Positions 17,459 to 25,033 of a stretch of DNA of 64,000 bases are shown here, piece by piece. The DNA lies in NCBI RefSeq assembly GCF_017308075.1, contig NZ_JAFKFX010000033.1:62001-126000 (forward strand), in the 5' to 3' direction. Positions within the stretch are counted from its first letter, which is position 1. Each line of letters opens with the position of its first letter. Position numbers and translations under genes: made by a program. The notes beneath the pieces were generated by a model. The model did not search any database. It was not told the DNA's origin and worked only from the letters and a program-made list of their open reading frames with translations. This DNA is from Allobosea sp. (GTDB lineage Bacteria; Pseudomonadota; Alphaproteobacteria; Rhizobiales; Beijerinckiaceae).

Positions 17459-18058
17459 TCAGTGGCGCCCGCCGCGGGCGACGCGCTCGATCTCGGCGCG
17501 CACCAGTCGCTCGACCATGCCCGGCAGATTATCGTCGAGCCAGGTCTTCAGCATCGGCTTGAGCATGTCCTTGACCAGATCCTCGAGGGTCCGGGCATTG
17601 TTGCTCAGCACGGTGTTGGCGAGGGCGCCGAAGGCGTTGTGCACGGCGGCACCGGCCTGATCCGAAATCAAGGACGCCATGTCGAGAGACGGTGCGCTCG
17701 GCGCGACCTGCACTGGCGGCGCGATCGCGACCGGAGGTTCGGGTGGCAACGGCGCAGCCGTCGGCGCAGGCGCGGGTTCGACAGGCTCGGCGAACTCGAT
17801 ATCGTCGACCGCCACCGGCGCCTCGACCAGGCTCGCCTCGGCACCGAGGTCGAGCACATCGTCCTCCGGTTGCGGCTGCGGATCGGGCTCGGAAACCGCC
17901 TCGGGCTCAGAAACCGGGTCGGGCTCCGGCACCGGAGCGAGCGCGACAGGCTCGGGCTCGGGAGGAGTCGCCGGCTTCTCGTCATCCGCGATGATCCGCC
18001 GGATGGAGGCGAGGATTTCCTCCATCGAGGGTTCATTGGGCTTGGGCTGCGCGCTCAT
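17459..18058 (-). CDS. popZ: PopZ-family cell-pole organising protein (DUF2497)
   Basis: A protein of 199 residues. The N-terminal helix 'MEEILASIRRIIADDE' (about 12-27) binds client proteins in PopZ. A long Pro/Glu/Val-rich spacer (about 28-115) and a C-terminal oligomerisation region ('TLEDLVKDMLKPMLKTWLDDN') complete the family plan. In Caulobacter and Rhizobiales PopZ forms a polar matrix that anchors chromosome origins and signalling proteins. It follows the TolC-like gene after 216 bp on the same strand, upstream of valS further along, the order I expect in Rhizobiales. Confidence 0.9.
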   Translation of the reverse strand: MSAQPKPNEPSMEEILASIRRIIADDEKPATPPEPEPVALAPVPEPDPVSEPEAVSEPDPQPQPEDDVLDLGAEASLVEAPVAVDDIEFAEPVEPAPAPTAAPLPPEPPVAIAPPVQVAPSAPSLDMASLISDQAGAAVHNAFGALANTVLSNNARTLEDLVKDMLKPMLKTWLDDNLPGMVERLVRAEIERVARGGRH

Positions 18059-18218
18059 GCTGAATCCGGACCGCTCGACCGGGGAACGGCCATGGAATCA
18101 GCGCGCCCCCACATCATGAGTAGTTCACTGCTGAACCGGCAGGCAAGGCAGCGGCGTGCCCGCCCACAGGAGAAATCGCGACATGTGCGCCGAGGTTTCG
18201 CGTGATCCAAGCGCCAGA

Positions 18219-18237
18219 ACCCGGCCTCGCGCCGGGT
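18219..18237 (-). terminator. Short GC hairpin after the TolC-like gene
   Basis: A perfect 7-bp stem (acccggc/gccgggt) with a 5-nt loop lies 38 bp past the TolC-like stop and before popZ. There is no clear T-run, so termination would be weak or attenuating. Confidence 0.3.
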
Positions 18238-18274
18238 GCGGCGACGAGGCACTGGCGGGAACCGGCAGGCTGGC

Positions 18275-19690
18275 TCAGCGACCGTCCGGCGTCTGCGTGC
18301 CCCAGAGCAGGCCCTTGACCTGATCGTAGTGCTTGCGGGCGTCGTAGCGCTCGGCCTTCAGCTTCAGCGTATTGGCCGAGAGCTTGCCGGTAGCGGAAAG
18401 GACGGCATAGGAGGCGACGACGCGGTCGCGCTGCGCGGTCACCAGCGTCGAACGGGCGATCACCAGTTCCTGCTGGGCGTTCAGCACGTCGAGCGTGGTG
18501 CGCTGGCCGACCTTGGCCTCCTCGCGGACGCCGGCGAGCGCCGTTTCGGCGGCCTGGACCTGCGACTGCGCCGCGGTGATCTGCGCCTTGGCGGCATCGA
18601 GCGCGCCCCAGGCCGAGACGACCGCCGCGCGGACCGTGTCGCGCGAGGTATCGACGTCGATGCGCCGCTGGCCGGCCGTTTCCTTGGCTTGGCGGGTGCG
18701 GGAATAGACCTGCCCGCCTTCGTAGATCGGGATGGTCAGGGTCGCGACGGCGCTGGCCGAAGTGCGGTTGTCACCGAAGAACTGGTTGTCATAGCGCTGC
18801 GCCACGATGCCGCGCACGCCGAGCACCGGATAGAGATCGGCCTCGGTGACCTTGACCTGCAGCTCCGCGGCATCGACGCCATGCAGCGCGGCGATGATCG
18901 CCGGGTGTCCCGTCAGCGCGATGTTCAGCGCAGCCTGGAGATTCCGGGGCAGCAGGTTCTCGACCGGGCGACCGGGGGAAAGCTGCTTCGGCTCGACGCC
19001 GATGTTCTGCCGAAAGCGGGCGATCGAGGTCTTGAGATTCGACTCGGCCAGAATCGCCTGCGACTGCGCCTGCGAAAGACGGGCCTCGGCCTGTGCGACG
19101 TCGGTGCGGGTCACTTCGCCGACCTGAAACCTGTCGCGCGTCTGGCGCAGCTGCTCCTCGAGCACCTCGACGTTGTTGCGGTTGAGGTTCAAGATCGCCG
19201 TGTCGCGCAGCACGTTCATATAGGACGTGGCCGCGTCGAGCAGCACGTTCTGCTCGGTGTTGAGCAGCGTCGCGCGGGCGCCGAGCACCTGCGATTCGGC
19301 CTGGCTCACGGAGCTGCGCGTCTTGCCGCCGTCGAAGATGTTCTGGTCGATCTGGATCCCGGCACCGCGCGGCGTGAGTCGCGAGGTGTTGTTGTTGTGA
19401 AAGCTTCCGTTACGCGGAACCGCCGGAATGCTGCTTTCGGTGATGCTGGCGCCGATATCTGCGGAGGCGTTGATCCGCGGGCGGTAGCCCGAAAGCGCCT
19501 GCGGCACGTTCTCATTGGTGGCGCGGACCGCCGCGCGCTGCGAATTCAGGGTCGGATTGCCGGAGTAAGCGCGCGACAGCGCCGATTCCATCGTCTGCGC
19601 AAGAGCTGGTGCAGCCAAGCCCGTGCCGAGAACGCCGATCAGCGCCAGGCGGCTCGCGGACCTTTTCCAGAGTAGCTTCGTTTCAGTCAC
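18275..19690 (-). CDS. tolC: TolC-family outer membrane efflux channel
   Basis: A protein of 471 residues from GTG 19690, which has AAGAGG 6 nt upstream. This start gives a clean Sec signal peptide ending near 'LAAPALAQ'. Two OEP repeats follow: 'ALSRAYSGNPTLNSQRAAVR' and, after residue about 250, 'ALNIALTGHPAIIAALHGVD'. Long helical segments are broken by beta strands such as 'TLTIPIYEGGQVYSRTRQAK'. The trimer forms the outer-membrane duct for RND, MFS or type I export systems. An upstream in-frame ATG at 19750 would add 20 charged residues before the signal and is less likely. No pump gene is adjacent. Confidence 0.9.
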   Translation of the reverse strand: MTETKLLWKRSASRLALIGVLGTGLAAPALAQTMESALSRAYSGNPTLNSQRAAVRATNENVPQALSGYRPRINASADIGASITESSIPAVPRNGSFHNNNTSRLTPRGAGIQIDQNIFDGGKTRSSVSQAESQVLGARATLLNTEQNVLLDAATSYMNVLRDTAILNLNRNNVEVLEEQLRQTRDRFQVGEVTRTDVAQAEARLSQAQSQAILAESNLKTSIARFRQNIGVEPKQLSPGRPVENLLPRNLQAALNIALTGHPAIIAALHGVDAAELQVKVTEADLYPVLGVRGIVAQRYDNQFFGDNRTSASAVATLTIPIYEGGQVYSRTRQAKETAGQRRIDVDTSRDTVRAAVVSAWGALDAAKAQITAAQSQVQAAETALAGVREEAKVGQRTTLDVLNAQQELVIARSTLVTAQRDRVVASYAVLSATGKLSANTLKLKAERYDARKHYDQVKGLLWGTQTPDGR

Positions 19691-19935
19691 CGGACGCCTC
19701 TTGTGCGGACTCTTGTCTCGCCCAGGCATCGCCCCAGCCTCGGCACTCATTTGAAATTTATAGGCGCGTCGACCGATATCGCCAACGGCCGCAGGGAACC
19801 CATCGCCTTTTCAGTTCGCCAGTGCCGCAAAAATGAGACACCTTTATCCTGCTCGCCATACCGCCCCCGGGGCGGCATGGAATTCGCTTCTGCTCCCGAG
19901 CCAGATCGCGGACGCGTCCCGCGAACGGCACCGCT

Positions 19936-20577
19936 TCAGAAAACGAAGGCCTCGGCCTTGCGGAATTCCGTGAGAGCAGGCGCCGCGGCATCGAAGACTG
20001 GCCGGCCGGTCAATGTCTCGCCTGCATGCCGATAGAGGATCACCCGCGCCGCACGGCCGAGCCCTTCGATCGCGATCAGCCGGCCACCGGGGGCGACATG
20101 GCCGAAAAGGCTGCTCGGCTGCGTTTCGCAGGCCCCGCCGACGAGAACGACGTCGTACTGCGCCTTGGCGGGAATCGCCGCCAGCGCCTGGACCTCCGGC
20201 ACGCCATCCTGCGCGAACGCGGCACGCGCCAGCGCCAGCGCCGCCTCGTCCGGCTCGCACAGGCTCGCCTGCGCGCCCATCGCCGCCATCAGCGCCGCGC
20301 CATAGCCCGAGCCACCGCCATATTCGAGCGCGCGCTCGCCGGCCTTCAGCTCCAGCGCCTGGATCATCCGGGCCACGACCATCGGCGCCGGCAGGGCGCG
20401 CGTCGTACCGGGCAGGGAGACCGACTGGTCGAGATAGGCCAGATGCGCAAGATCACCCGGCACGAAAGCCTCGCGCGGCACGCTGTCGGCGGCGGCAAGC
20501 ACGGCCCGGTCGGTCACGTCATAGGTGCGCAGCTGGCAGTCCACCATCATGCGACGCAGATCCGCGAAGCTCGACAT
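19936..20577 (-). CDS. Protein-L-isoaspartate O-methyltransferase-like protein
   Basis: A protein of 213 residues from ATG 20577. 'MMVDCQLRTYDVTDRAVLAA' at the N-terminus and 'PREAFVP' mark the PCMT family; 'ALEYGGGSGYGAALMAAMG' is the SAM-binding motif I. The family methylates isoaspartyl residues in damaged proteins, but this alphaproteobacterial branch has 'YGGGSGY' where the canonical enzyme has 'IGTGSGY', so the true substrate may differ. It lies upstream of the TolC-like gene on the same strand, 245 bp away. Confidence 0.85.
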   Translation of the reverse strand: MSSFADLRRMMVDCQLRTYDVTDRAVLAAADSVPREAFVPGDLAHLAYLDQSVSLPGTTRALPAPMVVARMIQALELKAGERALEYGGGSGYGAALMAAMGAQASLCEPDEAALALARAAFAQDGVPEVQALAAIPAKAQYDVVLVGGACETQPSSLFGHVAPGGRLIAIEGLGRAARVILYRHAGETLTGRPVFDAAAPALTEFRKAEAFVF

Positions 20578-21106
20578 GCTCAAAATCTCCGTATGACGGC
20601 ACAAGGCCGGCAGCGGGGTTTTGGGCGAGGCGGCCGCAAAAGGCAAGGCCGGCCGGCAGGGCGCATTGTGGGTACGCACCCCGTCGCAGAGCCGGGATCG
20701 CCACCGCCGCGAGCCACGCGGCCGGCTCATACGCAACCGCGACATCCCCGGAGGCCCGGGATCGCATCGCTGCCCCCTCGCCTGCCGGCGGAACTGGCAA
20801 ACGCGCCAGGAGGAATCGGCGCCGAGCATACGGCAAGAGCATGCAGCAAGAGCACTCGCCCGAAACGGAGCGATTCGCCTGCCCTCGCCGGAACCCTATT
20901 CCCGACGGCACCTGCGCAGGCACGTGTCGAATCGTCGAGATCGTGCCGTCTATTGAAAAGGGCCGCCCCTCCCCCCGGGGGATGCGCGGCCCAGATTTCG
21001 ATGTCGGGGCGCCGTGCCGAAAGGCCGCCGCTCTACGGCTACGGTACAGACGGCATCATCGACCGCACCGCTTTTCGACAGGCGCCCAGCCCTGCCTTGG
21101 CTCGGC
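20578..21106. other. 529-bp gap between the PCMT-like gene and a secreted-protein gene
   Basis: No open frame here has family-like sequence or a good start. The proximal part should carry the promoter of the PCMT-like gene. The distal part contains a strong minus-strand terminator (20956-20992). I see nothing else I can name. Confidence 0.5.
20956..20992 (-). terminator. Intrinsic terminator after the secreted-protein gene
   Basis: On the minus strand GGGCCGC pairs with GCGGCCC (20986-20992 and 20960-20966), extended by an inner C-run/G-run pairing, and TTTTC follows. It lies about 115 bp past the stop at 21107. Confidence 0.65.
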
Positions 21107-21439
21107 TTACTGGGTGAAGGTGAAGGTCGAGATCTCGCAGACATTCACCTTCTTTTTGATCACGGTGTCACCATCCGCGAAGACCGCCTTGAAGTCGTAG
21201 ATGCAGGCCTTGGTGCCGTCATCGATGTCGGCTTCGAGCGTCTCGCCATTTGCGAGCGTGTCGTTGTCGAGCATGTCTTCTTCCCAGCTGTCGGTGCCGG
21301 TCGACGACGCGAAGAAGCTGGTCATGACGCTCCCGGTCTTGTTGACGATGTCGACCTTCCGGTTCGCCGCAAAAGCCGGAGCGGCGAGGAGCGATGCAAC
21401 TGTGACGGCGGCGATGATGAGACGAGTGGTCATAGGCAT
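21107..21439 (-). CDS. Small secreted protein of unknown function
   Basis: A protein of 110 residues. The first 25 residues are a Sec signal peptide ('LIIAAVTVASLLAAPAFAA'). The mature part is acidic and threonine-rich, with two cysteines ('KACIYD' and 'NVCEIS') that could form a disulfide. The segment 'VDIVNKTGSVMTSFFAS' resembles small periplasmic proteins common in Rhizobiales with no known role. ATG 21439 is preferred over an upstream in-frame start because it begins right at the signal peptide. Monocistronic, with its own terminator. Confidence 0.7.
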   Translation of the reverse strand: MPMTTRLIIAAVTVASLLAAPAFAANRKVDIVNKTGSVMTSFFASSTGTDSWEEDMLDNDTLANGETLEADIDDGTKACIYDFKAVFADGDTVIKKKVNVCEISTFTFTQ

Positions 21440-21789
21440 ATTCCGTAGGCCAAGCGAAACAGATCGCTTGCAGCAACGGGCTGCTCTCACATCCTCTTGC
21501 GTAACGCAATCGGACCACCGGCCAGCCTGAGGTTCTCCCGCAGATTTTGCGCCGGGTCGGGACCCCGAAACAAGAACGGCTCGGCCGGCCGAAGCGAGCG
21601 CGACAGCGACACTTGAACCGAAGCCTCGCCAGCCGGTCAGGCCGGCACCGGGATCGCCCCCGGAAACAAGATCGCCCCGGGAAGGACGAGAACGGGAGGG
21701 AGTTTATCCCGCCAGCTGACGGGGTGGGCGCCGGGCGGAACAACCTGCCGAAACAGCCCAAGGAAATCTGTTCATGAAAAAGAGTTTGG
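21440..21789. other. 350-bp gap upstream of the secreted-protein gene, downstream of tRNA-Cys
   Basis: No gene is seen. On the minus strand a CTTTTTC tract (about 21777-21783) shortly after tRNA-Cys may serve as its terminator. The far end should hold the promoter of the secreted-protein gene. Confidence 0.4.
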
Positions 21790-21860
21790 AGGCCTCGCCC
21801 GGAATCGAACCGGGGTGCAAGGATTTGCAGTCCTCTGCGTAACCACTCCGCCACGAGGCC
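21790..21860 (-). tRNA. tRNA-Cys(GCA)
   Basis: The reverse complement folds into a full cloverleaf. Acceptor GGCCTCG pairs with CGAGGCC, the anticodon loop is ACTGCAAATCC with GCA, and the T arm is CCCGG-TTCGATT-CCGGG. The discriminator base is U, the identity element of tRNA-Cys. CCA is not encoded. Confidence 0.96.
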
Positions 21861-21865
21861 TTCCG

Positions 21866-21889
21866 GGAGATCACGCGGGCGTGATCTCC
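21866..21889. promoter_or_regulatory. Near-perfect hairpin 5 bp upstream of tRNA-Cys
   Basis: Arms ggagatcacgc and gcgtgatctcc (11 bp each) are separated by only two bases. The element sits immediately before the 5' end of tRNA-Cys, in its leader or promoter. It could be an operator-like dyad or a processing signal; the role is unknown. Confidence 0.35.
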
Positions 21890-22050
21890 ATGACGCCGCC
21901 TATAACCACATGGCGCGCGCCTCCGCAACCGAAACCAACGCGCTGACCACAGCGAAAATGCGACGCACCCCATCGATGACGATTTGCCGGCATGTTGCGT
22001 CGCAAAGGGCTTGCACCCGGCGAGCGTCGTCGCTATACGCCCCCCATCGG

Positions 22051-22125
22051 TCCCGGATAGCTCAGCGGTAGAGCAATCGACTGTTAATCGATTGGTCGCA
22101 GGTTCGAATCCTGCTCCGGGAGCCA
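22051..22125 (+). tRNA. tRNA-Asn(GTT)
   Basis: The cloverleaf is complete: acceptor TCCCGGA with TCCGGGA, anticodon GTT in CTGTTAA, T arm GCAGG-TTCGAAT-CCTGC, discriminator G and encoded CCA. It is transcribed away from tRNA-Cys and is followed by a clear terminator. Confidence 0.97.
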
Positions 22126-22133
22126 GCAGTTTC

Positions 22134-22173
22134 AAGGGCTTAGTCGAGAGATCGGCTAAGCCCTTTCTGTTTT
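22134..22173 (+). terminator. Intrinsic terminator after tRNA-Asn
   Basis: A 10-bp stem (aagggcttag/ctaagccctt) with a 12-nt loop is followed by TCTGTTTT. It begins 8 bp past the tRNA 3' end. Confidence 0.85.
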
Positions 22174-22538
22174 GCGCGCAGGCGCGCCTTCCAGCCCCTC
22201 AGGCCCGGTTTATTGCTGATTTTGACCCGCTGGGTGCTAGGCGGCAGGCGCTTCGGCGAAGCCTATCGGCAAGCGGCGTGACAAGCCGCCGCAGCCGCAA
22301 GGCAGCCGAATCCCGTTTCCAACCCGGCCCGGCATCGCCGATGCGAATCCCGATGCCAGCAGGCCTGGACGGGCGGGAATCGCGCCCATGGCTTGGGCCG
22401 GGCGAAACCATGCGCTATCAGCGCCCGGAAGCACCGCCGAGCGCGCGATCTGCGCCGCGTGCGGCAGTCCGCCGCCGGGCCGGCGAAGGAATCACCACGC
22501 GGCGCCGGGCGAGCCGGAATCAATGGGAGGGCCTGCGA
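22174..22538. other. 365-bp gap between the tRNA-Asn terminator and a small ORF
   Basis: No convincing gene. In-frame sequence upstream of 22539 is open but arginine- and proline-rich and lacks a start with a ribosome site. I see no integrase or direct repeat that would mark an att site next to the tRNA. Confidence 0.4.
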
Positions 22539-22823
22539 GTGGCCTATACCGACGAACTCGAGCCGCTGATCGCGCTCGAACAGGATCTGCGCCGCAGAAT
22601 CGCCCTGCAGCTCGCAGCGGAGAGCGGCGCACCGGCGCACCCCTCGCCCACCGAGGACGAGCTCGCCGCCGCGGACGAGGCCATCGCCGCCTGGGTCGAA
22701 GCAGGCGAGGACGAGCAGGACATGCGCGCCTTCCGGCCGATCGGCCCGCTTCAGGCCCTGCTCGCCGACCATCAGGCGATCTTCGAGCGAATCCTCGATA
22801 TCCGCGACCGCCGGCTGTCCTGA
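22539..22823 (+). CDS. Small hypothetical protein
   Basis: A protein of 94 residues from GTG 22539, preceded by GGGAGG at 8 nt. It is strongly acidic and helical, with an 'EDELAAADEAIAAWVEAGED' centre and a C-terminal 'DHQAIFERILDIRDRR' helix. I recognise no family. The open frame continues upstream, so a longer product cannot be excluded, but upstream composition is less protein-like. It is isolated between tRNA-Asn and a repeat cluster. Confidence 0.45.
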   Translation: MAYTDELEPLIALEQDLRRRIALQLAAESGAPAHPSPTEDELAAADEAIAAWVEAGEDEQDMRAFRPIGPLQALLADHQAIFERILDIRDRRLS

Positions 22824-22890
22824 CGCGCAGGAGGCGGAAACGACGCTCGACCGGGCCAGCAGCCCGGCTTCAGGGCACGAGAAGAGGTCC

Positions 22891-23105
22891 GGCGTCATCC
22901 CGGACAAGCGGCGAAGCCGCGCCGCTCCGGGATCCATCATAGGGCTCCGGCGCTCCATAGCATCGGACCGAAAAGTGGAATCCGCTTTTCGGAAAATTCC
23001 GATGCGATAATAATGGGATAGATCACCGTGACCGCGTCCGAACGGACGCGCGGTGATCTAGGATGAATCCCGGCGCTCCGCTTCGCTCCAGCCGCGATGA
23101 CGCGG
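22891..23105. repeat. Family A element interrupted by a family C element (copy A2)
   Basis: The left half (ggcgtcatcccgg to ggcgctcca) and right half (ggatgaatcccgg to gatgacgcg) together match family A, but 103 bp of family C (22958-23060) lies between them. In the uninterrupted copy at 24235 the same junction reads gctccaggatgg, so the family C block is an insertion. Confidence 0.7.
22958..23060. repeat. Two-hairpin element, family C, copy 2
   Basis: The first hairpin uses gcatcgga/tccgatgc with inner ccgaaaagtgg/ccgcttttcgg. The second uses tagatcaccg/cggtgatcta with inner cgcgtccg/cggacgcg. Both ends are tag/cta. It is better preserved than the copy at 17325 and sits inside a family A element. 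Confidence 0.78.
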
Positions 23106-23128
23106 TGCCCCACCCGAATCCGACGGCG

Positions 23129-23902
23129 CTACAGCGTACGCAGCGTCTTCAGCGCCGCCGCGACGCTGTTCTGGTAATGCGCGCCATCGACGCCCTGCGC
23201 GATCACCGAATAGCCGAGCTCGCGCACCCTTTTCGACCAGCCGAGATCGCCGGCCATCAGCCCGGCCGCCTTGCCATGCGCCCGGGCGCTGCGGCCGACA
23301 TGGCTGAGCGCCGCCTCGAAATCGGGATGATCGAACTGGCCGGGGATGCCCATGAAGTTCGACAGGTCGAAATGACCGACCCAGAGCACGTCGATTCCCG
23401 GCACAGCCGCGATCGCCTCGGCATTCTCGACCCCCTGCGGGCTTTCGATCTGCGCGATGATCAGCGTGCGGGCGGCGGCCTGCGCGATCTTCTCGGCCGG
23501 CGAGCCGGGCAGATAGTCGTCATGGGCGATGCCGAAGGCGGCGCCGCGATGCCCGGCCGGCGGATAATGCGCGCAGGAGGCGATCAGCCGCGCCTGCTCT
23601 TCCGTGTTGACCATCGGCACCATGACGCCATGCGCGCCGATATCGAGCGCCCGGGCGATCAGGCTGTATTCGGTGGTCGGCACCCGGATGACCGGCGCGA
23701 TCGAGAGCCCCCGGCAGGCGGCGCAGAGCATCCGCATCGTCTCGAAGCCCGTGCCGGTATGCTCCATGTCGAGCAGGATGAACTCCGCCCCGGCCGCTGC
23801 CGCGATCGCAGGCAGGCCCGGCACGAAGAATTCCAGGGCCATCGTTCCGGCGACCAGCTCCCCCGACTGGATCCGCGCCTTCAGCCCGCTTGCTCCGCTC
23901 AT
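23129..23902 (-). CDS. HpcH/HpaI-type class II aldolase
   Basis: A protein of 257 residues from ATG 23902, with GGAGGAAT just upstream. The TIM-barrel aldolase shows 'FILLDMEHTG' (about 40-49), 'VIRVPTTEY', 'IIAQIESPQGVENAEAI' (metal-binding Glu) and 'VLWVGHFDLSNFMGIPGQFD' (metal-binding Asp). Members reversibly cleave 2-keto-3-deoxy or 4-hydroxy-2-oxo acids to pyruvate or glyoxylate plus an aldehyde using a divalent metal. No pathway genes flank it, so the exact substrate is open. Confidence 0.88.
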   Translation of the reverse strand: MSGASGLKARIQSGELVAGTMALEFFVPGLPAIAAAAGAEFILLDMEHTGTGFETMRMLCAACRGLSIAPVIRVPTTEYSLIARALDIGAHGVMVPMVNTEEQARLIASCAHYPPAGHRGAAFGIAHDDYLPGSPAEKIAQAAARTLIIAQIESPQGVENAEAIAAVPGIDVLWVGHFDLSNFMGIPGQFDHPDFEAALSHVGRSARAHGKAAGLMAGDLGWSKRVRELGYSVIAQGVDGAHYQNSVAAALKTLRTL

Positions 23903-24075
23903 CCGATTCCTCCCCTTGCAATGCAACGCGCCCATCTGTGCGCATCCGCAGCCCGACATCGCATTGCTAACTCGGCAAGGCGCACCCGCCGCGAACGCAA
24001 GGCGGCGATGATCGCGCCGGCATGGCGGCGGCGCCGGCCGATTCGAATGGAAGAAGCGGAAAGGCGCTATCGAAC

Positions 24076-24162
24076 TGGTGCGGACGGCGGGGATCGAACC
24101 CGCACACCATCTCTGGCGAGGCATTTTAAGTGCCTTGCGTCTACCAGTTTCGCCACGTCCGC
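24076..24162 (-). tRNA. tRNA-Leu(TAA)
   Basis: The reverse complement is a class II cloverleaf with a long variable arm. Acceptor GCGGACG pairs with CGTCCGC, the anticodon loop CTTAAAA has TAA, the T arm is GCGGG-TTCGATC-CCCGC, the discriminator is A and CCA is encoded. Confidence 0.97.
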
Positions 24163-24234
24163 GCCGGGACACGGTTAGCCTCCCGCGAAGGCGTCTACAA
24201 GGGCAAGCGCTGCATGCTTACCTTCGGAGCCACT

Positions 24235-24332
24235 CGTCATCCTTGACAAGCCGCGAAGCGGCGCAGCTCCGGGATCCATCGTAGGGCTGCTGCGCTCCAG
24301 GATGGATCCCGGGGCAAGCCCGGGATGACGGC
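24235..24332. repeat. Dispersed inverted-repeat element, family A, copy 3
   Basis: Runs from cgtcatccttgacaag to cgggatgacggc with inner gggatccat/atggatccc and a loop containing cgtagggctgctgcgctcc. It is the uninterrupted reference for the nested copy at 22891. It lies between tRNA-Leu and the DUF1190-like gene. Confidence 0.72.
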
Positions 24333-24365
24333 ACTTGTGGGAGTCGTTGGCGAGTACCGCCAGCG

Positions 24366-25004
24366 TCAGCGCCGGCGGCTCGGCTTGTACCATTCGACCC
24401 CGTCGGGATCGACATAGAGCCCGGGCGCCACATCGGAGCCGATCTTCTTCTGCTCCATCGGCACGGGCACCGTGTCGTCGCGGTCGCCGCGGCGGATATA
24501 GGGACCGCTCGCCTGCGCCTGGCCGCGCCCGCCGCCGCCGATCACGCTGCGGCGTCCCGCGACCTTGTCGTCGAGCGCCGCGACCTTCCGGGCCGTGAAG
24601 GCGATCCTGGCCGAGCCCTCGACGATCGGCAGCGCCCTGGCGGCCGTCCCCTCGCCGCTGACGCGGATGCCGACGAAGCGCGGCACATAGCTCGCAGCCC
24701 CGCCGCCGCGCGCCAGCGCGTCCCAGCCGCCGGTCGTCGTGACCTGGGCGCCGCAGCGCTTATGGGCGCGCTCGCACTGCGCCCGCGAGGCATAGCGCGG
24801 CGCCTTCTGCTCGAATTCGGCGCGGGCATTGCGATAGGCGAACTCGCATTGCTCGGCCGAGAGCTTGCCGGCCTCGATGCATTCGTCGCGGCGCACATAG
24901 GTCTGTCCGACCGCCTGCGCCGCGAGATCGGCCGGCGCGAGCGCCAGCCCGAAGGCGAACAGTGAGGCCATCCTGATCATGGCGACGGGAAGCAGCAGCA
25001 GCAT
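24366..25004 (-). CDS. DUF1190 (YgiB-like) envelope protein
   Basis: A protein of 212 residues from ATG 25004. A hydrophobic N-terminus ('MASLFAFGLALAPADLAA') looks like a signal peptide. The core 'CIEAGKLSAEQCEFAYRNA' and 'APRYASRAQCERAHKRCG' (four cysteines) follows the DUF1190 pattern. The C-terminus is glycine-rich and then polar, ending 'WYKPSRRR'. The function of the family is unknown. ATG 24980 is an equally possible start. It follows the acyl-activating enzyme gene by 29 bp, so the two are probably cotranscribed. Confidence 0.72.
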   Translation of the reverse strand: MLLLLPVAMIRMASLFAFGLALAPADLAAQAVGQTYVRRDECIEAGKLSAEQCEFAYRNARAEFEQKAPRYASRAQCERAHKRCGAQVTTTGGWDALARGGGAASYVPRFVGIRVSGEGTAARALPIVEGSARIAFTARKVAALDDKVAGRRSVIGGGGRGQAQASGPYIRRGDRDDTVPVPMEQKKIGSDVAPGLYVDPDGVEWYKPSRRR

Positions 25005-25033
25005 GCCCCCTCTGAGATCATGCGAATGTGGCG

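Noticed and set aside
22051..22173. tRNA-Asn as an integration site for a genomic island
   Set aside because: No integrase gene, no direct repeat of the tRNA 3' end was noticed, and the sequence downstream has normal composition.
21984..22538. In-frame extension of the small ORF at 22539 through tRNA-Asn
   Set aside because: A coding region running through a tRNA and its terminator is implausible; GTG 22539 has a good ribosome site.
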